From positions 1 through 6,304 of the forward strand of contig CAZTVN010000062.1 of assembly GCA_964617145.1 (NCBI GenBank): 6,304 bases of DNA, read 5' to 3'. The notes under the pieces are model-generated. The model ran no database searches. It was not told where the DNA came from and saw only the letters and a program-made list of their open reading frames with translations. Positions within the stretch are counted from its first letter, which is position 1. Every line of letters starts with the position of its first letter. This document shows, in pieces, positions 1-5,220 of this stretch. The position numbers were made by a program, and so were the translations under genes. Source of the stretch: CAZTVN01 sp964617145 (GTDB lineage: Bacteria > Patescibacteriota > Gracilibacteria > UBA1369 > JACRIC01).

Positions 1-764
1 ATGCCGTTTTTTTCTATTTCCTCACGGAGTTCAAGTTCATATTTTTTTACGAAAGGGGCGAGATACGTATCAAAACTCGAAAAAGCTTGAGCTCCTGCCC
101 ATTCATTTTGAAGCGTTCCAAGAAAGTTCACCATTTGCGAAACTGAGGAACTTAAATGTTTCGGCGGCTCCGATTCGACTTTATCTTTTACGCCATTAAA
201 TCCTTCTTCCAAAAGTGCTCGTAAACTCCATCCCGCGCAATATCCCGAGAACATATCGAGATCGTGAATGTGAATGTCTCCATTTCGATGGGCGTCACCT
301 ACGGCTAAAGGATAAATGTTTGATAACCAATAGTTTGCAGTAACTTTTCCTGCTGTATTTAAAATAAGGCCGCCCAATGAATATCCTTGATTTGAATTGG
401 CATTTACCCTCCAATCACGTTTTTCGAGATATTCTGTCAGAGTTTTTTCCACATCTACAACAACATCTTTTTTTTCGCGAGCTTCTCTTCGTTTTTCTCG
501 ATAAAGAATATAAGCTTTCGCGATATCAGCATAACCGTATTTTATCAAAATTTCTTCCACCATGTCCTGAATATCTTCAACGCTTGGTATCTGATCCTCA
601 AAAACTTCTTCGAGTTGGATCGTTACGTCTCTGGTCAGCGTATACGGAATCATTGGATCGTCGTATTTCAATGATCTTGCCGCTTTTTCAATCGCATTTT
701 CTATTTTTTTTGCATCGAAATCGACTACGACACCATTTCTTTTTTGGATTTTATAAATGGGCAT
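1..764 (-). CDS. nrdD: Anaerobic ribonucleoside-triphosphate reductase, N-terminal third (partial)
   Basis: Class III (glycyl-radical) ribonucleotide reductase, which makes dNTPs from NTPs without oxygen. The minus-strand frame is open from the ATG at 762-764 to the left edge, giving 254 residues. The family is usually about 600-750 residues, so the catalytic core and the C-terminal glycyl-radical site lie outside. Residues about 3-95 form an ATP-cone allosteric domain (starts MPIYKIQKRNG, ends near ILYREKRREA). The RNR core follows with GDIHIHDLD (162-170), GYCAGWSL (174-181) and FLGTLQNEWAGAQAFSS (214-230), all typical of bacterial NrdD. Cys176 sits where the family carries a conserved active-site-region cysteine. 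No good Shine-Dalgarno precedes the ATG. It lies 58 nt downstream of the PAS-sigma gene on the same strand, so co-transcription is possible. The activase NrdG is not seen. Identification is firm; whether the full gene is intact cannot be judged. Confidence 0.95.
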   Translation of the reverse strand, partial: MPIYKIQKRNGVVVDFDAKKIENAIEKAARSLKYDDPMIPYTLTRDVTIQLEEVFEDQIPSVEDIQDMVEEILIKYGYADIAKAYILYREKRREAREKKDVVVDVEKTLTEYLEKRDWRVNANSNQGYSLGGLILNTAGKVTANYWLSNIYPLAVGDAHRNGDIHIHDLDMFSGYCAGWSLRALLEEGFNGVKDKVESEPPKHLSSSVSQMVNFLGTLQNEWAGAQAFSSFDTYLAPFVKKYELELREEIEKNG

Positions 765-830
765 GCTAGGTGTTTAAAAAATGATTGGTATATTTATAAA
801 CACGACAGCCGCATGAAAGGTGTCAAAAAT
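761..830 (-). repeat. Pair of imperfect 20-bp direct repeats around the nrdD leader
   Basis: Bases 761-780 and 811-830 match at 15 of 20 positions, sharing GCATG, AGGTGT and an A-run in register. Their starts are 50 bp apart. On the coding strand both read ACACCT, two variable bases, then CATGC, and the downstream copy contains the nrdD start codon. A 7-bp inverted repeat (GTGTTTA at 770-776, TAAACAC at 797-803) also lies in this leader. It could be a regulator-binding arrangement or a small duplication. It does not match the NrdR-box pattern I know. Significance is modest because the region is short and AT-rich. Confidence 0.35.
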
Positions 831-1935
831 TTTGTTCGCTTATGAGTATTTTTAATTTTTTTCGCGCTCTTGTAAGATGCAGTTTTATAGCATTTTCTGT
901 TTTTTGTAAAAAATGTGCCATCTCTCTTACCGACAGATCATCCTTATATTTCATGATGATAATTTTTTTCTCGAGCACCGTGAGTCCTTGTAGCGCTTTA
1001 TCAAGACTTTCGCGCACCATGATGGCTTCGTATTCACTTTCTTCGGTTTGAGGGGAAAATGCCTTCCTTTCAAGCGACCGTGTCACGTGTGATCGGTAAT
1101 GATTTATAAGAATATTGTGGGCAATTCGGCTTAAGTAAGTCAAATATGAGGCATTTGAAGGGTAAAAAGAATCGAGGTATTTCAGCGCTTGTAAAAATGT
1201 CTCCTGTGTAAGATCGGACGCTGTGCTATAGTCATATTTTAACCTTGGAAGGAAGTAGTTATATATCGATGTTTTGTATTTTTCATATAACTTTTTAAAG
1301 GCTTGTCGGGATTGTTTCGCTTCGTAAATCAATAATTTATCTTCTTCTCTTTGAGAAAATTGCGCTTTGAGAGGCTCGATACATATTTCTCTTAAAAGGT
1401 CAGCGACATTTGCTGTTTCCGAGATTTCATCAAGTGGGGAGCTTAAGTCTCTTCCTTGAGAGAGCCATTGCATGATCCAGCCAATACATCGCCTCCCTTC
1501 GAGCGTTTTTTTTGACATTACCTCTTGAAATGCTTTCTGAAAATCCTGCTCAAATCCGAAATCTTTGACTTCTGGATTGAGTTCAATAAAGTATTCGATT
1601 TCCCCATCTTTATTTCTGATTGGAGCGATTGAAATTTTTTCTTCATAAAAATCTCCGACTTTGCGTTTGTTCCGAATCTGCCCCATAAATGGTTGCTGTC
1701 TCACTTCTATTGCTTCCCAAAGATTTTCATAATAATTTTTCTCCATATGCCCTCCCCAAAGTTCACTTGGTTTTTTCCCAACCATTTCGGCCACACTATA
1801 ACCTGTTTTTAATGAAAGAGCGCTATTTCCATAAAGCACCCGAGCTTTTGTATCCGTGATAAATAATGAACCTCGGAGTCTATCAATAGACCCTTTTACA
1901 AGGAGGCTTGTTGTATTTTTTTCTCGATCTGACAT
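823..1935 (-). CDS. PAS-domain sensor fused to an ECF-type RNA polymerase sigma factor
   Basis: A 370-residue cytoplasmic protein with no membrane segment. Residues about 18-122 are a PAS domain: LFITDTKARVLYGNSA, GYSVAEMVGKKPSELWGG, FYEEKISIAPIRNKDGEIEYFIEL, the usual layout of bacterial PAS sensors. Residues about 123-207 are a charged linker of unknown fold. Residues about 208-282 match sigma-70 region 2 (FKKLYEKYKTSIYNYF, DLTQETFLQAL, LSRIAHNILINHYR). Residues about 312-362 match region 4 (LTVLEKKIIIMKY, LSVREMAHFLQKTENAIKLHLTRARKKLK), an ECF pattern lacking regions 1 and 3. No histidine-kinase, GGDEF or AAA+ domain is present, so the PAS domain probably gates the sigma activity directly (inference). 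The ligand or cofactor is unknown; the LOV flavin-binding NCRFLQ motif is absent. ATG at 1933-1935 is preceded by a weak GGTAAG. nrdD lies downstream on the same strand and the VIT1-type transporter is divergent. A PAS-regulated protein of unusual architecture is certain; its regulon is not. Confidence 0.9.
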   Translation of the reverse strand: MSDREKNTTSLLVKGSIDRLRGSLFITDTKARVLYGNSALSLKTGYSVAEMVGKKPSELWGGHMEKNYYENLWEAIEVRQQPFMGQIRNKRKVGDFYEEKISIAPIRNKDGEIEYFIELNPEVKDFGFEQDFQKAFQEVMSKKTLEGRRCIGWIMQWLSQGRDLSSPLDEISETANVADLLREICIEPLKAQFSQREEDKLLIYEAKQSRQAFKKLYEKYKTSIYNYFLPRLKYDYSTASDLTQETFLQALKYLDSFYPSNASYLTYLSRIAHNILINHYRSHVTRSLERKAFSPQTEESEYEAIMVRESLDKALQGLTVLEKKIIIMKYKDDLSVREMAHFLQKTENAIKLHLTRARKKLKILISEQNF

Positions 1936-1948
1936 TTTTTCTTACCAC

Positions 1949-1978
1949 TTGTGTAAAGGAAGTATAGCATAGTATGAT
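1949..1978 (+). promoter_or_regulatory. Promoter candidate for the VIT1-family gene
   Basis: TATGAT at 1973-1978 matches TATAAT at five of six bases. TTGTGT at 1949-1954 is a weak -35 at 18-bp spacing. The segment also holds two AGTAT units (1961-1965, 1971-1975) one helical turn apart and a CATA-G-TATG palindrome (1968-1976). A regulator could bind these, covering both divergent promoters. Prediction from sequence only. Confidence 0.35.
1961..1969 (-). promoter_or_regulatory. Extended -10 promoter candidate for the PAS-sigma gene
   Basis: The minus strand reads TGCTATACT here: an extended -10 (TGn) joined to a 5-of-6 match to TATAAT. It is 26-34 nt upstream of the ATG at 1935. No convincing -35 hexamer is found at 17 bp, as is common for extended -10 promoters. 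It overlaps the plus-strand promoter candidate for the VIT1 gene, so the two genes may compete or be co-regulated. Confidence 0.35.
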
Positions 1979-1983
1979 TTTTT

Positions 1984-2019
1984 AAGGATAGCTCTTTTTT
2001 ATGCACCCCGTTTTATGCA
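1984..2019 (+). promoter_or_regulatory. Translation-initiation region with duplicated start segment
   Basis: The only Shine-Dalgarno-like element, AAGGA (1984-1988), is 12 nt before an out-of-frame ATG at 2001 but 26 nt before the real VIT1 ATG at 2015. The 9-mer TTTTATGCA occurs at 1997-2005 and again at 2011-2019, 14 bp apart, as if a small duplication separated ribosome-binding site and start. No in-frame ATG, GTG or TTG is seen nearer the AAGGA. Confidence 0.4.
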
Positions 2020-2740
2020 TGACCATCCAAAATCAAATATCGACGGGAAAAATTCTGCTTATCATTGGATTTCAGATTTTGTTTATGGAGGAATCGATGG
2101 CGCTGTAACCACTTTTGCTGTTGTAGCTGGAGTTACTGGTGCTGATCTTTCTCTTTCCGTTCTCTTGATTCTTGGCTTTGCCAATTTGTTTGCTGACGGA
2201 TTTTCCATGGCAGTCGGGAAATATTCCAGCGATAAAGCCACGCAAGATCTTTATGAAAAAATTCGTCAAATCGAATTTCAGCATCTCGAAGAAAAACCTC
2301 AGCGCGAACGAGAAGAAATTCGAGAAATTCTTGAAAAATATGGTTTTAAGGGTCGTGATTTGGAACGCTCTACAAATATCATTACCTCAAATTCTGATCA
2401 TTGGGTTGATCTCATGATGAGACATGAATTTCACATGACGAGTGAAAATATTCAACCTCTGAAGGGATCAATTATTACTTTTACTTCTTTTATTATCATT
2501 GGACTGATTCCGCTTCTAGGTTATATTTTCAAATCCTTCCTTCGTTTAAACGCTCATAACACTTTTATTTTGACATCTTTCGCCACTTTAAGCGCTCTTT
2601 TCATTGTTGGCACTATAAAATCGCGTTTTTCCTCTAAACAATGGTTTATCTCTGGACTCGAAACTACCGCGATCGGAGGAATTGCTGCATCCATTGCGTA
2701 CCTGGTTGGTTTCCTTTTAAAGGGAGTAACTTCTTTATAA
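2015..2740 (+). CDS. VIT1/CCC1-family Fe2+/Mn2+ transporter
   Basis: A 241-residue integral membrane protein of the vacuolar-iron-transporter family, which moves ferrous iron or manganese out of the cytoplasm (across the plasma membrane in bacteria), usually by proton exchange. The first transmembrane segment carries FVYGGIDGAVTTFAVVAGV (22-40), the family hallmark. The second has ANLFADGFSMAVGKYSS (56-72), including the Asp/Met pair (D61, M65) expected along the transport path. Residues about 75-140 form the cytoplasmic metal-binding domain: a Glu-rich helix (LEEKPQREREEIREILEKYG) and DLMMRHEFHM with Met134, Met135 and Glu138. Three hydrophobic segments follow (about 151-172, 183-200, 215-236). 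Length and layout are normal for the family. It is divergent from the PAS-sigma gene and convergent with the cassette downstream. Iron versus manganese preference cannot be read from the sequence. Confidence 0.93.
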   Translation: MHDHPKSNIDGKNSAYHWISDFVYGGIDGAVTTFAVVAGVTGADLSLSVLLILGFANLFADGFSMAVGKYSSDKATQDLYEKIRQIEFQHLEEKPQREREEIREILEKYGFKGRDLERSTNIITSNSDHWVDLMMRHEFHMTSENIQPLKGSIITFTSFIIIGLIPLLGYIFKSFLRLNAHNTFILTSFATLSALFIVGTIKSRFSSKQWFISGLETTAIGGIAASIAYLVGFLLKGVTSL

Positions 2741-2890
2741 ATTTTAAGATAATAGAGATACTGACTTTAAACCTAGGGGTCCTCTGAAAAACGTGCTTAC
2801 TACCGCAATTTTGCCATTTCGTTACAACATTATATTTTTCAGCACCTTCTCTCATCTTTTTGGTTGAAATTTTTGTACCTCGTTTGCTCT
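2741..2890. other. Convergent intergenic region, including the left arm of the inverted-repeat cassette
   Basis: The region lies between the VIT1 stop and the stop of the small membrane-protein gene. No gene is supported. It contains the left inverted-repeat arm (2773-2841). No clean terminator is visible for the plus strand. On the minus strand a GTGCT/AGCAC stem (2841-2845 with 2793-2797) is followed by GTTTTTC, but its loop exceeds 40 nt, so it is a poor terminator candidate. Confidence 0.5.
2773..2841 (+). repeat. Left arm of the cassette inverted repeat
   Basis: The outer 23 bp match the right arm at 20 positions. Beyond base 2795 the match is gapped and weak, until the shared TGAAAAAT on the minus strand at 2834-2841. 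A CTAG tetranucleotide forms the edge. It lies 33 bp after the VIT1 stop codon and entirely outside both flanking genes. Confidence 0.6.
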
Positions 2891-3190
2891 TTAGTCCCGG
2901 CAGCAATTTTTTTCGCCGCTTTTGCCGTTTTTGCCGCAGCAGAATTTATGAAGGTATACAAAAACTATCGCTCCGACCCAACCATAGACAAAGCTTAAAA
3001 CGAGACCGAAAATGAAACTGCCTGGCGTAAGCCATGTAAAGCCTGGGAACGTTATTCCGAGAAATTGTTGGTGAAGAGTTTTAACTGCAGGATCTGTAAG
3101 CAGATAACTCCAACTCACACAGACGACGTAAAGAATCACGAGGAAAAGGCTGATTGTCCAACCTGTTTTTAGAAGATGTGATTTTTCCAT
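2891..3190 (-). CDS. Small two-helix membrane protein, DUF5676-like, with Cys-rich C-terminal tail
   Basis: A 99-residue protein of unknown function. Two hydrophobic segments (about 11-32 and 56-80) flank a loop with FLGITFPGFTWLTPGSFIFG (43-62). This pattern, with the second helix ending YGWVGAIVFVYLHKF, resembles the DUF5676 family of small membrane proteins, to my recollection; a profile search would settle it. The cytoplasmic or external tail (84-99) carries two Cys-Cys pairs (C84-C85, C96-C97) among Lys and Gly, a plausible soft-metal site. Another Cys (C24) is in the first helix. The gene has its own promoter with a CsoR-type operator and lies within inverted repeats, separate from the csoR operon. 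The ATG at 3188-3190 has no strong Shine-Dalgarno. A role in copper or similar metal tolerance is inferred from regulation, not from the fold. Confidence 0.8.
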   Translation of the reverse strand: MEKSHLLKTGWTISLFLVILYVVCVSWSYLLTDPAVKTLHQQFLGITFPGFTWLTPGSFIFGLVLSFVYGWVGAIVFVYLHKFCCGKNGKSGEKNCCRD

Positions 3191-3244
3191 GGTTTAATAA
3201 GAGTTAATAGATAAAACATATTGCTAAGGTATGCTTAAATCTAA

Positions 3245-3261
3245 ATACCCATAGGGGGTAT
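3245..3261 (-). promoter_or_regulatory. CsoR-type operator in front of the small membrane-protein gene
   Basis: Bases 3245-3261 read ATACCCATAGGGGGTAT: ATACCC and GGGTAT arms 5 bp apart. The reverse complement differs at only one of 17 bases from the site in the csoR promoter. G/C-tract palindromes flanked by AT are the known recognition type of CsoR proteins. It starts 4 nt after the -10 box, so it covers the transcription start, and binding there should block initiation. Confidence 0.8.
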
Positions 3262-3265
3262 ATGT

Positions 3266-3295
3266 ATTATAGATATCATAACGTAGTCAATTCAA
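3266..3295 (-). promoter_or_regulatory. Promoter of the small membrane-protein gene
   Basis: The minus strand has a perfect TATAAT (3266-3271) and TTGAAT (3290-3295, four of six to TTGACA) at 18-bp spacing. The transcription start would fall near 3257-3260, inside the CsoR-type operator, leaving a leader of about 70 nt before the ATG at 3190. Confidence 0.65.
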
Positions 3296-3378
3296 AAAAA
3301 CAACAAATTTTTCTTTACAATGATCAATGTAGTCTACCATGACGAAAACTTATCGGGTAAGATACGTTTAAGGAGTTG

Positions 3379-3443
3379 TGAAAAATTTGTAGCCAAAGTT
3401 TGTAAATTTCGCGACGAAACCACGTTTTTCAGAGCTTCCCTAG
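3379..3443 (-). repeat. Right arm of the cassette inverted repeat
   Basis: Reverse-complement partner of 2773-2841, strongest at 3421-3443. Its CTAG edge (3440-3443) overlaps the last bases of the redoxin gene and supplies its TAG stop. A short hairpin (arms 3407-3411 and 3415-3419) lies just after the redoxin stop on the minus strand but has no T-tract, so it is at most a weak terminator. Confidence 0.6.
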
Positions 3444-4087
3444 CTGATATTTTTAAGTTTTTCTATAAGTTTATCATTGTTGATTCCCATCGTGACATCG
3501 TCAAAAACATACCGGACGATGCCGTCACTGTCCAATATGATGTACGTATGTCCAGGGAGCGTTCCATAATGCATAGAAGATTTGGTTGTTAATGTCCCAT
3601 ATTTTTTCGAAACTGTTCCGTTTGTATCGAACACGACCGTTGCGGCCGCAAGTTCAGACATTTTATCTACCGCTTTTTGCCATTGTTCTTTAGGATCGAC
3701 GACCACTGATAAAACCTCCGCGTTCATTTCACCGAAACGTTCGTCTTTTGGAAATGAGGCTATTTGATTCCAGCAGGCAGGATAACACATCAAACCCTCA
3801 TTGAAAAACAGCACGACTTTTTTCCCGCGTAGAGTGTCGGAAGAATAAATTTTACCATCACGATCCGTCAATGAAAATGCGGGAGCGGATTTGTCCACCA
3901 TACTATCGAGTTCTGCATCTCGGCTTTGGCTATTGCCATTGTTCGACATGTCATGATGATGAGAATCTTGTTGAGGCATTTGAGGAGGAGACGTGGGGTC
4001 ATTAGCCCCTGAAGCCATGAGGATTGCGAAAAAAACCGTAACCACAACGATTCCTGTTGAAATGCCTATAAACTTAGTCTTTGTCAT
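3440..4087 (-). CDS. Membrane-anchored SCO/AhpC-like redoxin with CxxxC motif
   Basis: A 215-residue protein in the thioredoxin-fold redoxin group (AhpC/TSA or SCO1). Residues 5-24 are one hydrophobic anchor, followed by a linker rich in Pro, Gln and metal-ligand residues, including SHHHDM (42-47). The redoxin domain spans about 62-215: APAFSLTDRDGKIYSSDTLRG, KKVVLFFNEGLMCYPAC and GHTYIILDSDGIVRYV. Cys101 and Cys105 form CxxxC, as in SCO copper proteins. His180 stands where SCO has its conserved copper-ligand His, just before the YxxxxxDG strand. The protein should act outside the membrane as a thiol-disulfide or copper-handling factor. The ATG at 4085-4087 is chosen because the longer frame (to 4177) lies deep in ccdA and the anchor then starts at residue 5. 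It overlaps ccdA by 14 nt, implying translational coupling. Its TAG stop comes from the CTAG edge of the cassette. SCO-like function is an inference. Confidence 0.85.
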   Translation of the reverse strand: MTKTKFIGISTGIVVVTVFFAILMASGANDPTSPPQMPQQDSHHHDMSNNGNSQSRDAELDSMVDKSAPAFSLTDRDGKIYSSDTLRGKKVVLFFNEGLMCYPACWNQIASFPKDERFGEMNAEVLSVVVDPKEQWQKAVDKMSELAAATVVFDTNGTVSKKYGTLTTKSSMHYGTLPGHTYIILDSDGIVRYVFDDVTMGINNDKLIEKLKNIS

Positions 4088-4943
4088 ATTGTTCTTTTTT
4101 AAGGAAATAAAAGGATAATGACACGATACCGGAAATAAGTAGGAGCGCAAAAATCGCCCATACGTATTCCGGCACAAATTGAGTTATTCCGCTTATCTTA
4201 TCAAGAATTTTTGTAAGCGTAATATTCACATCAATCTGATAATCAGTCGACATGGTCAGCTGGTTTGTTGCCACAAGATACAATGTAAAAAGCCCCATCG
4301 CGAGAAATATTGTTCCCGAGATTATATCAGCAACGGTAAGTTCGAATTTTTTCCCCGCCAATCCCCAAGTGATAGGTTTTTTCATAATCATGAATTTTTT
4401 CGTGAAATTCACGGTATCAAGGAAAAGTGCGATTATAAAGAGTGGTGCAACCATACCAAGAACATAACTTAGGGTGTAGACTCCTCCCCAAAAAATTGAA
4501 CCTGGGAGCACGGAAAGAGCTAGGACTCCAGCCAATACAGGCGCGCAGCATGTAGTTGCGATGCCGGAAAATATGCCCAGAGTATAGACAGAAGTGGCAT
4601 TATGCTTTTTCAATGTTGTGTTTGTGTGGAAAGGCAGAGAGAAACGTTTTCCTAAAAGGAGGCTTATTCCAAGGAATGTCAGAAACACACCTCCTATGGC
4701 GAATATCTCATTATGGTATTTGCTGAATACTTGACCAAGCGCAGCAATACCAAGGCCCAAAGGTAAGAAAACGGTTGCGATTCCAAGGAAGAAGATGAAA
4801 GTCATCAGAAATACTTTGCTTTTTTCCCTAAAAACTGAAGCGAAGTACGAAGGGAGTAATACGGTTATGCAGCAGGGGGCGAAGAGTGCTGCGACTCCTG
4901 CCACAAAAGCTGATATCAGTGATGCTCCGATAAGTAGATCCAT
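4074..4943 (-). CDS. ccdA: CcdA/DsbD-type transmembrane electron transporter
   Basis: A 289-residue polytopic membrane protein of the CcdA/DsbD transmembrane family, which carries electrons from cytoplasmic thioredoxin through a membrane Cys pair to extracytoplasmic thiol proteins. The two required cysteine sites are visible in helices 1 and 4, each as a Cys doublet: APCCITVLLP (C24, C25) and TTCCAPVLAGV (C132, C133). About seven hydrophobic segments are seen: near 6-31, 44-66, 77-97, 118-145, 150-175, 204-224 and 260-281. Classical CcdA has six, so the last helix, after a polar loop at 225-258, is extra. The ATG at 4941-4943 is preferred over the upstream in-frame ATG at 5000, because the latter lies inside csoR and adds a charged tail before the first helix. 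The gene starts 4 nt after the csoR stop and overlaps the redoxin gene, its likely electron acceptor. Confidence 0.9.
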   Translation of the reverse strand: MDLLIGASLISAFVAGVAALFAPCCITVLLPSYFASVFREKSKVFLMTFIFFLGIATVFLPLGLGIAALGQVFSKYHNEIFAIGGVFLTFLGISLLLGKRFSLPFHTNTTLKKHNATSVYTLGIFSGIATTCCAPVLAGVLALSVLPGSIFWGGVYTLSYVLGMVAPLFIIALFLDTVNFTKKFMIMKKPITWGLAGKKFELTVADIISGTIFLAMGLFTLYLVATNQLTMSTDYQIDVNITLTKILDKISGITQFVPEYVWAIFALLLISGIVSLSFYFLKKEQYDKD

Positions 4944-4947
4944 AATA

Positions 4948-5220
4948 TTATCTTTTTTTCTTTGATAATTTGTAAACGGCGAGAATTTCTTTTGCCGCAA
5001 GCGCCTCTTTTCCCGATTTCATCTGTTGGACAACGTGGGTTGAAAGATGATTTTCCAACATCAAATCTTCAATACTCGATAGGGCTTCTTTGGCTGCGAG
5101 CGACTGGTTAATGATGTCCATGCAGTACACTTCGTTTTCTACGAGTTTTTGTAGGCCTCGCACTTGTCCCTCGATGATTTTAAGTCTGTGAATAGCCTTT
5201 TTTTTAATGTTTTTAAGCAT
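4948..5220 (-). CDS. csoR: CsoR/RcnR-family metal-sensing repressor
   Basis: A 90-residue all-helical DNA-binding repressor that leaves its operator when it binds a metal ion, usually Cu(I). Family features: HRLKIIEGQVRGLQKLV (11-27), then Cys33, His58 and His62. The spacing (25, then 4) matches the ligand set of CsoR (C-H-C), but the third ligand is His. C-H-H is the arrangement of RcnR and, to my knowledge, of the copper-responsive CsoR from Thermus thermophilus. The ATG at 5218-5220 is preferred to the GTG at 5229, because the predicted transcript would begin near 5239 and leave about 19 nt of leader. If the GTG were used, an extra His would lie at residue 3, reminiscent of RcnR. The gene heads an operon with ccdA and the redoxin and has its own palindrome in its promoter, so it is autoregulated. 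Copper is the likely inducer; nickel or cobalt is not excluded. Confidence 0.93.
   Translation of the reverse strand: MLKNIKKKAIHRLKIIEGQVRGLQKLVENEVYCMDIINQSLAAKEALSSIEDLMLENHLSTHVVQQMKSGKEALAAKEILAVYKLSKKKR

Larger units (their letters stand above)
2773..3443. mobile_element. Putative small mobile cassette (MITE-like) carrying a CsoR-controlled membrane-protein gene
   Basis: Bases 2773-2795 and the reverse complement of 3421-3443 agree at 20 of 23 positions. They start with CTAGGG, differ at three bases, then share 14 identical bases (CTCTGAAAAACGTG). The similarity continues weakly inward to a shared TGAAAAAT (minus strand 2834-2841; plus strand 3379-3386), so the arms are about 65-69 bp. 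Each outer edge is CTAG (2773-2776, 3440-3443), consistent with a duplicated 4-bp target of the YTAR type used by some IS5-family elements. Inside are one gene, its promoter and a CsoR-type operator, and no transposase. This could be a non-autonomous element mobilised in trans, or relics of two inverted IS ends that captured the gene. Confidence 0.55.

Noticed and set aside
377..769. Plus-strand open frame of 130 codons
   Set aside because: It is antisense to nrdD, whose minus-strand frame gives clear ATP-cone and RNR motifs; the plus translation shows no domain.
842..1051. Plus-strand open frame of 69 codons
   Set aside because: Shadow of sigma region 4 on the opposite strand.
2772..2780. 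CCTAGGGGT as a third CsoR operator
   Set aside because: It shares 9 bases with the csoR operator core but lacks the ATACCC/GGGTAT arms, and it is explained as the tip of the inverted repeat between convergent genes.
2784..2842. CTGAAAAA/TTTTTCAG inverted repeat as a terminator
   Set aside because: The arms are AT-rich and separated by 43 nt, so a transcription terminator is unlikely; one arm belongs to the cassette tip.
2664..2906. Minus-strand 80-codon frame across the VIT1 3' end and the left repeat arm
   Set aside because: It overlaps two real genes and its translation follows the repeat arm; no recognisable domain. At most a relic of IS-end sequence.
3320..3592. Plus-strand 90-codon frame
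   Set aside because: Half lies antisense to the redoxin gene and the rest is the cassette arm; no domain or ribosome-binding site.
4088..4177. Longer redoxin start at 4177
   Set aside because: The extra 30 residues are antisense-like composition inside ccdA; the ATG at 4087 gives a standard membrane anchor.
4944..5000. Longer ccdA start at 5000
   Set aside because: It would overlap csoR by about 50 nt and put a charged tail before the first helix; the ATG at 4943, 4 nt after the csoR stop, fits better.
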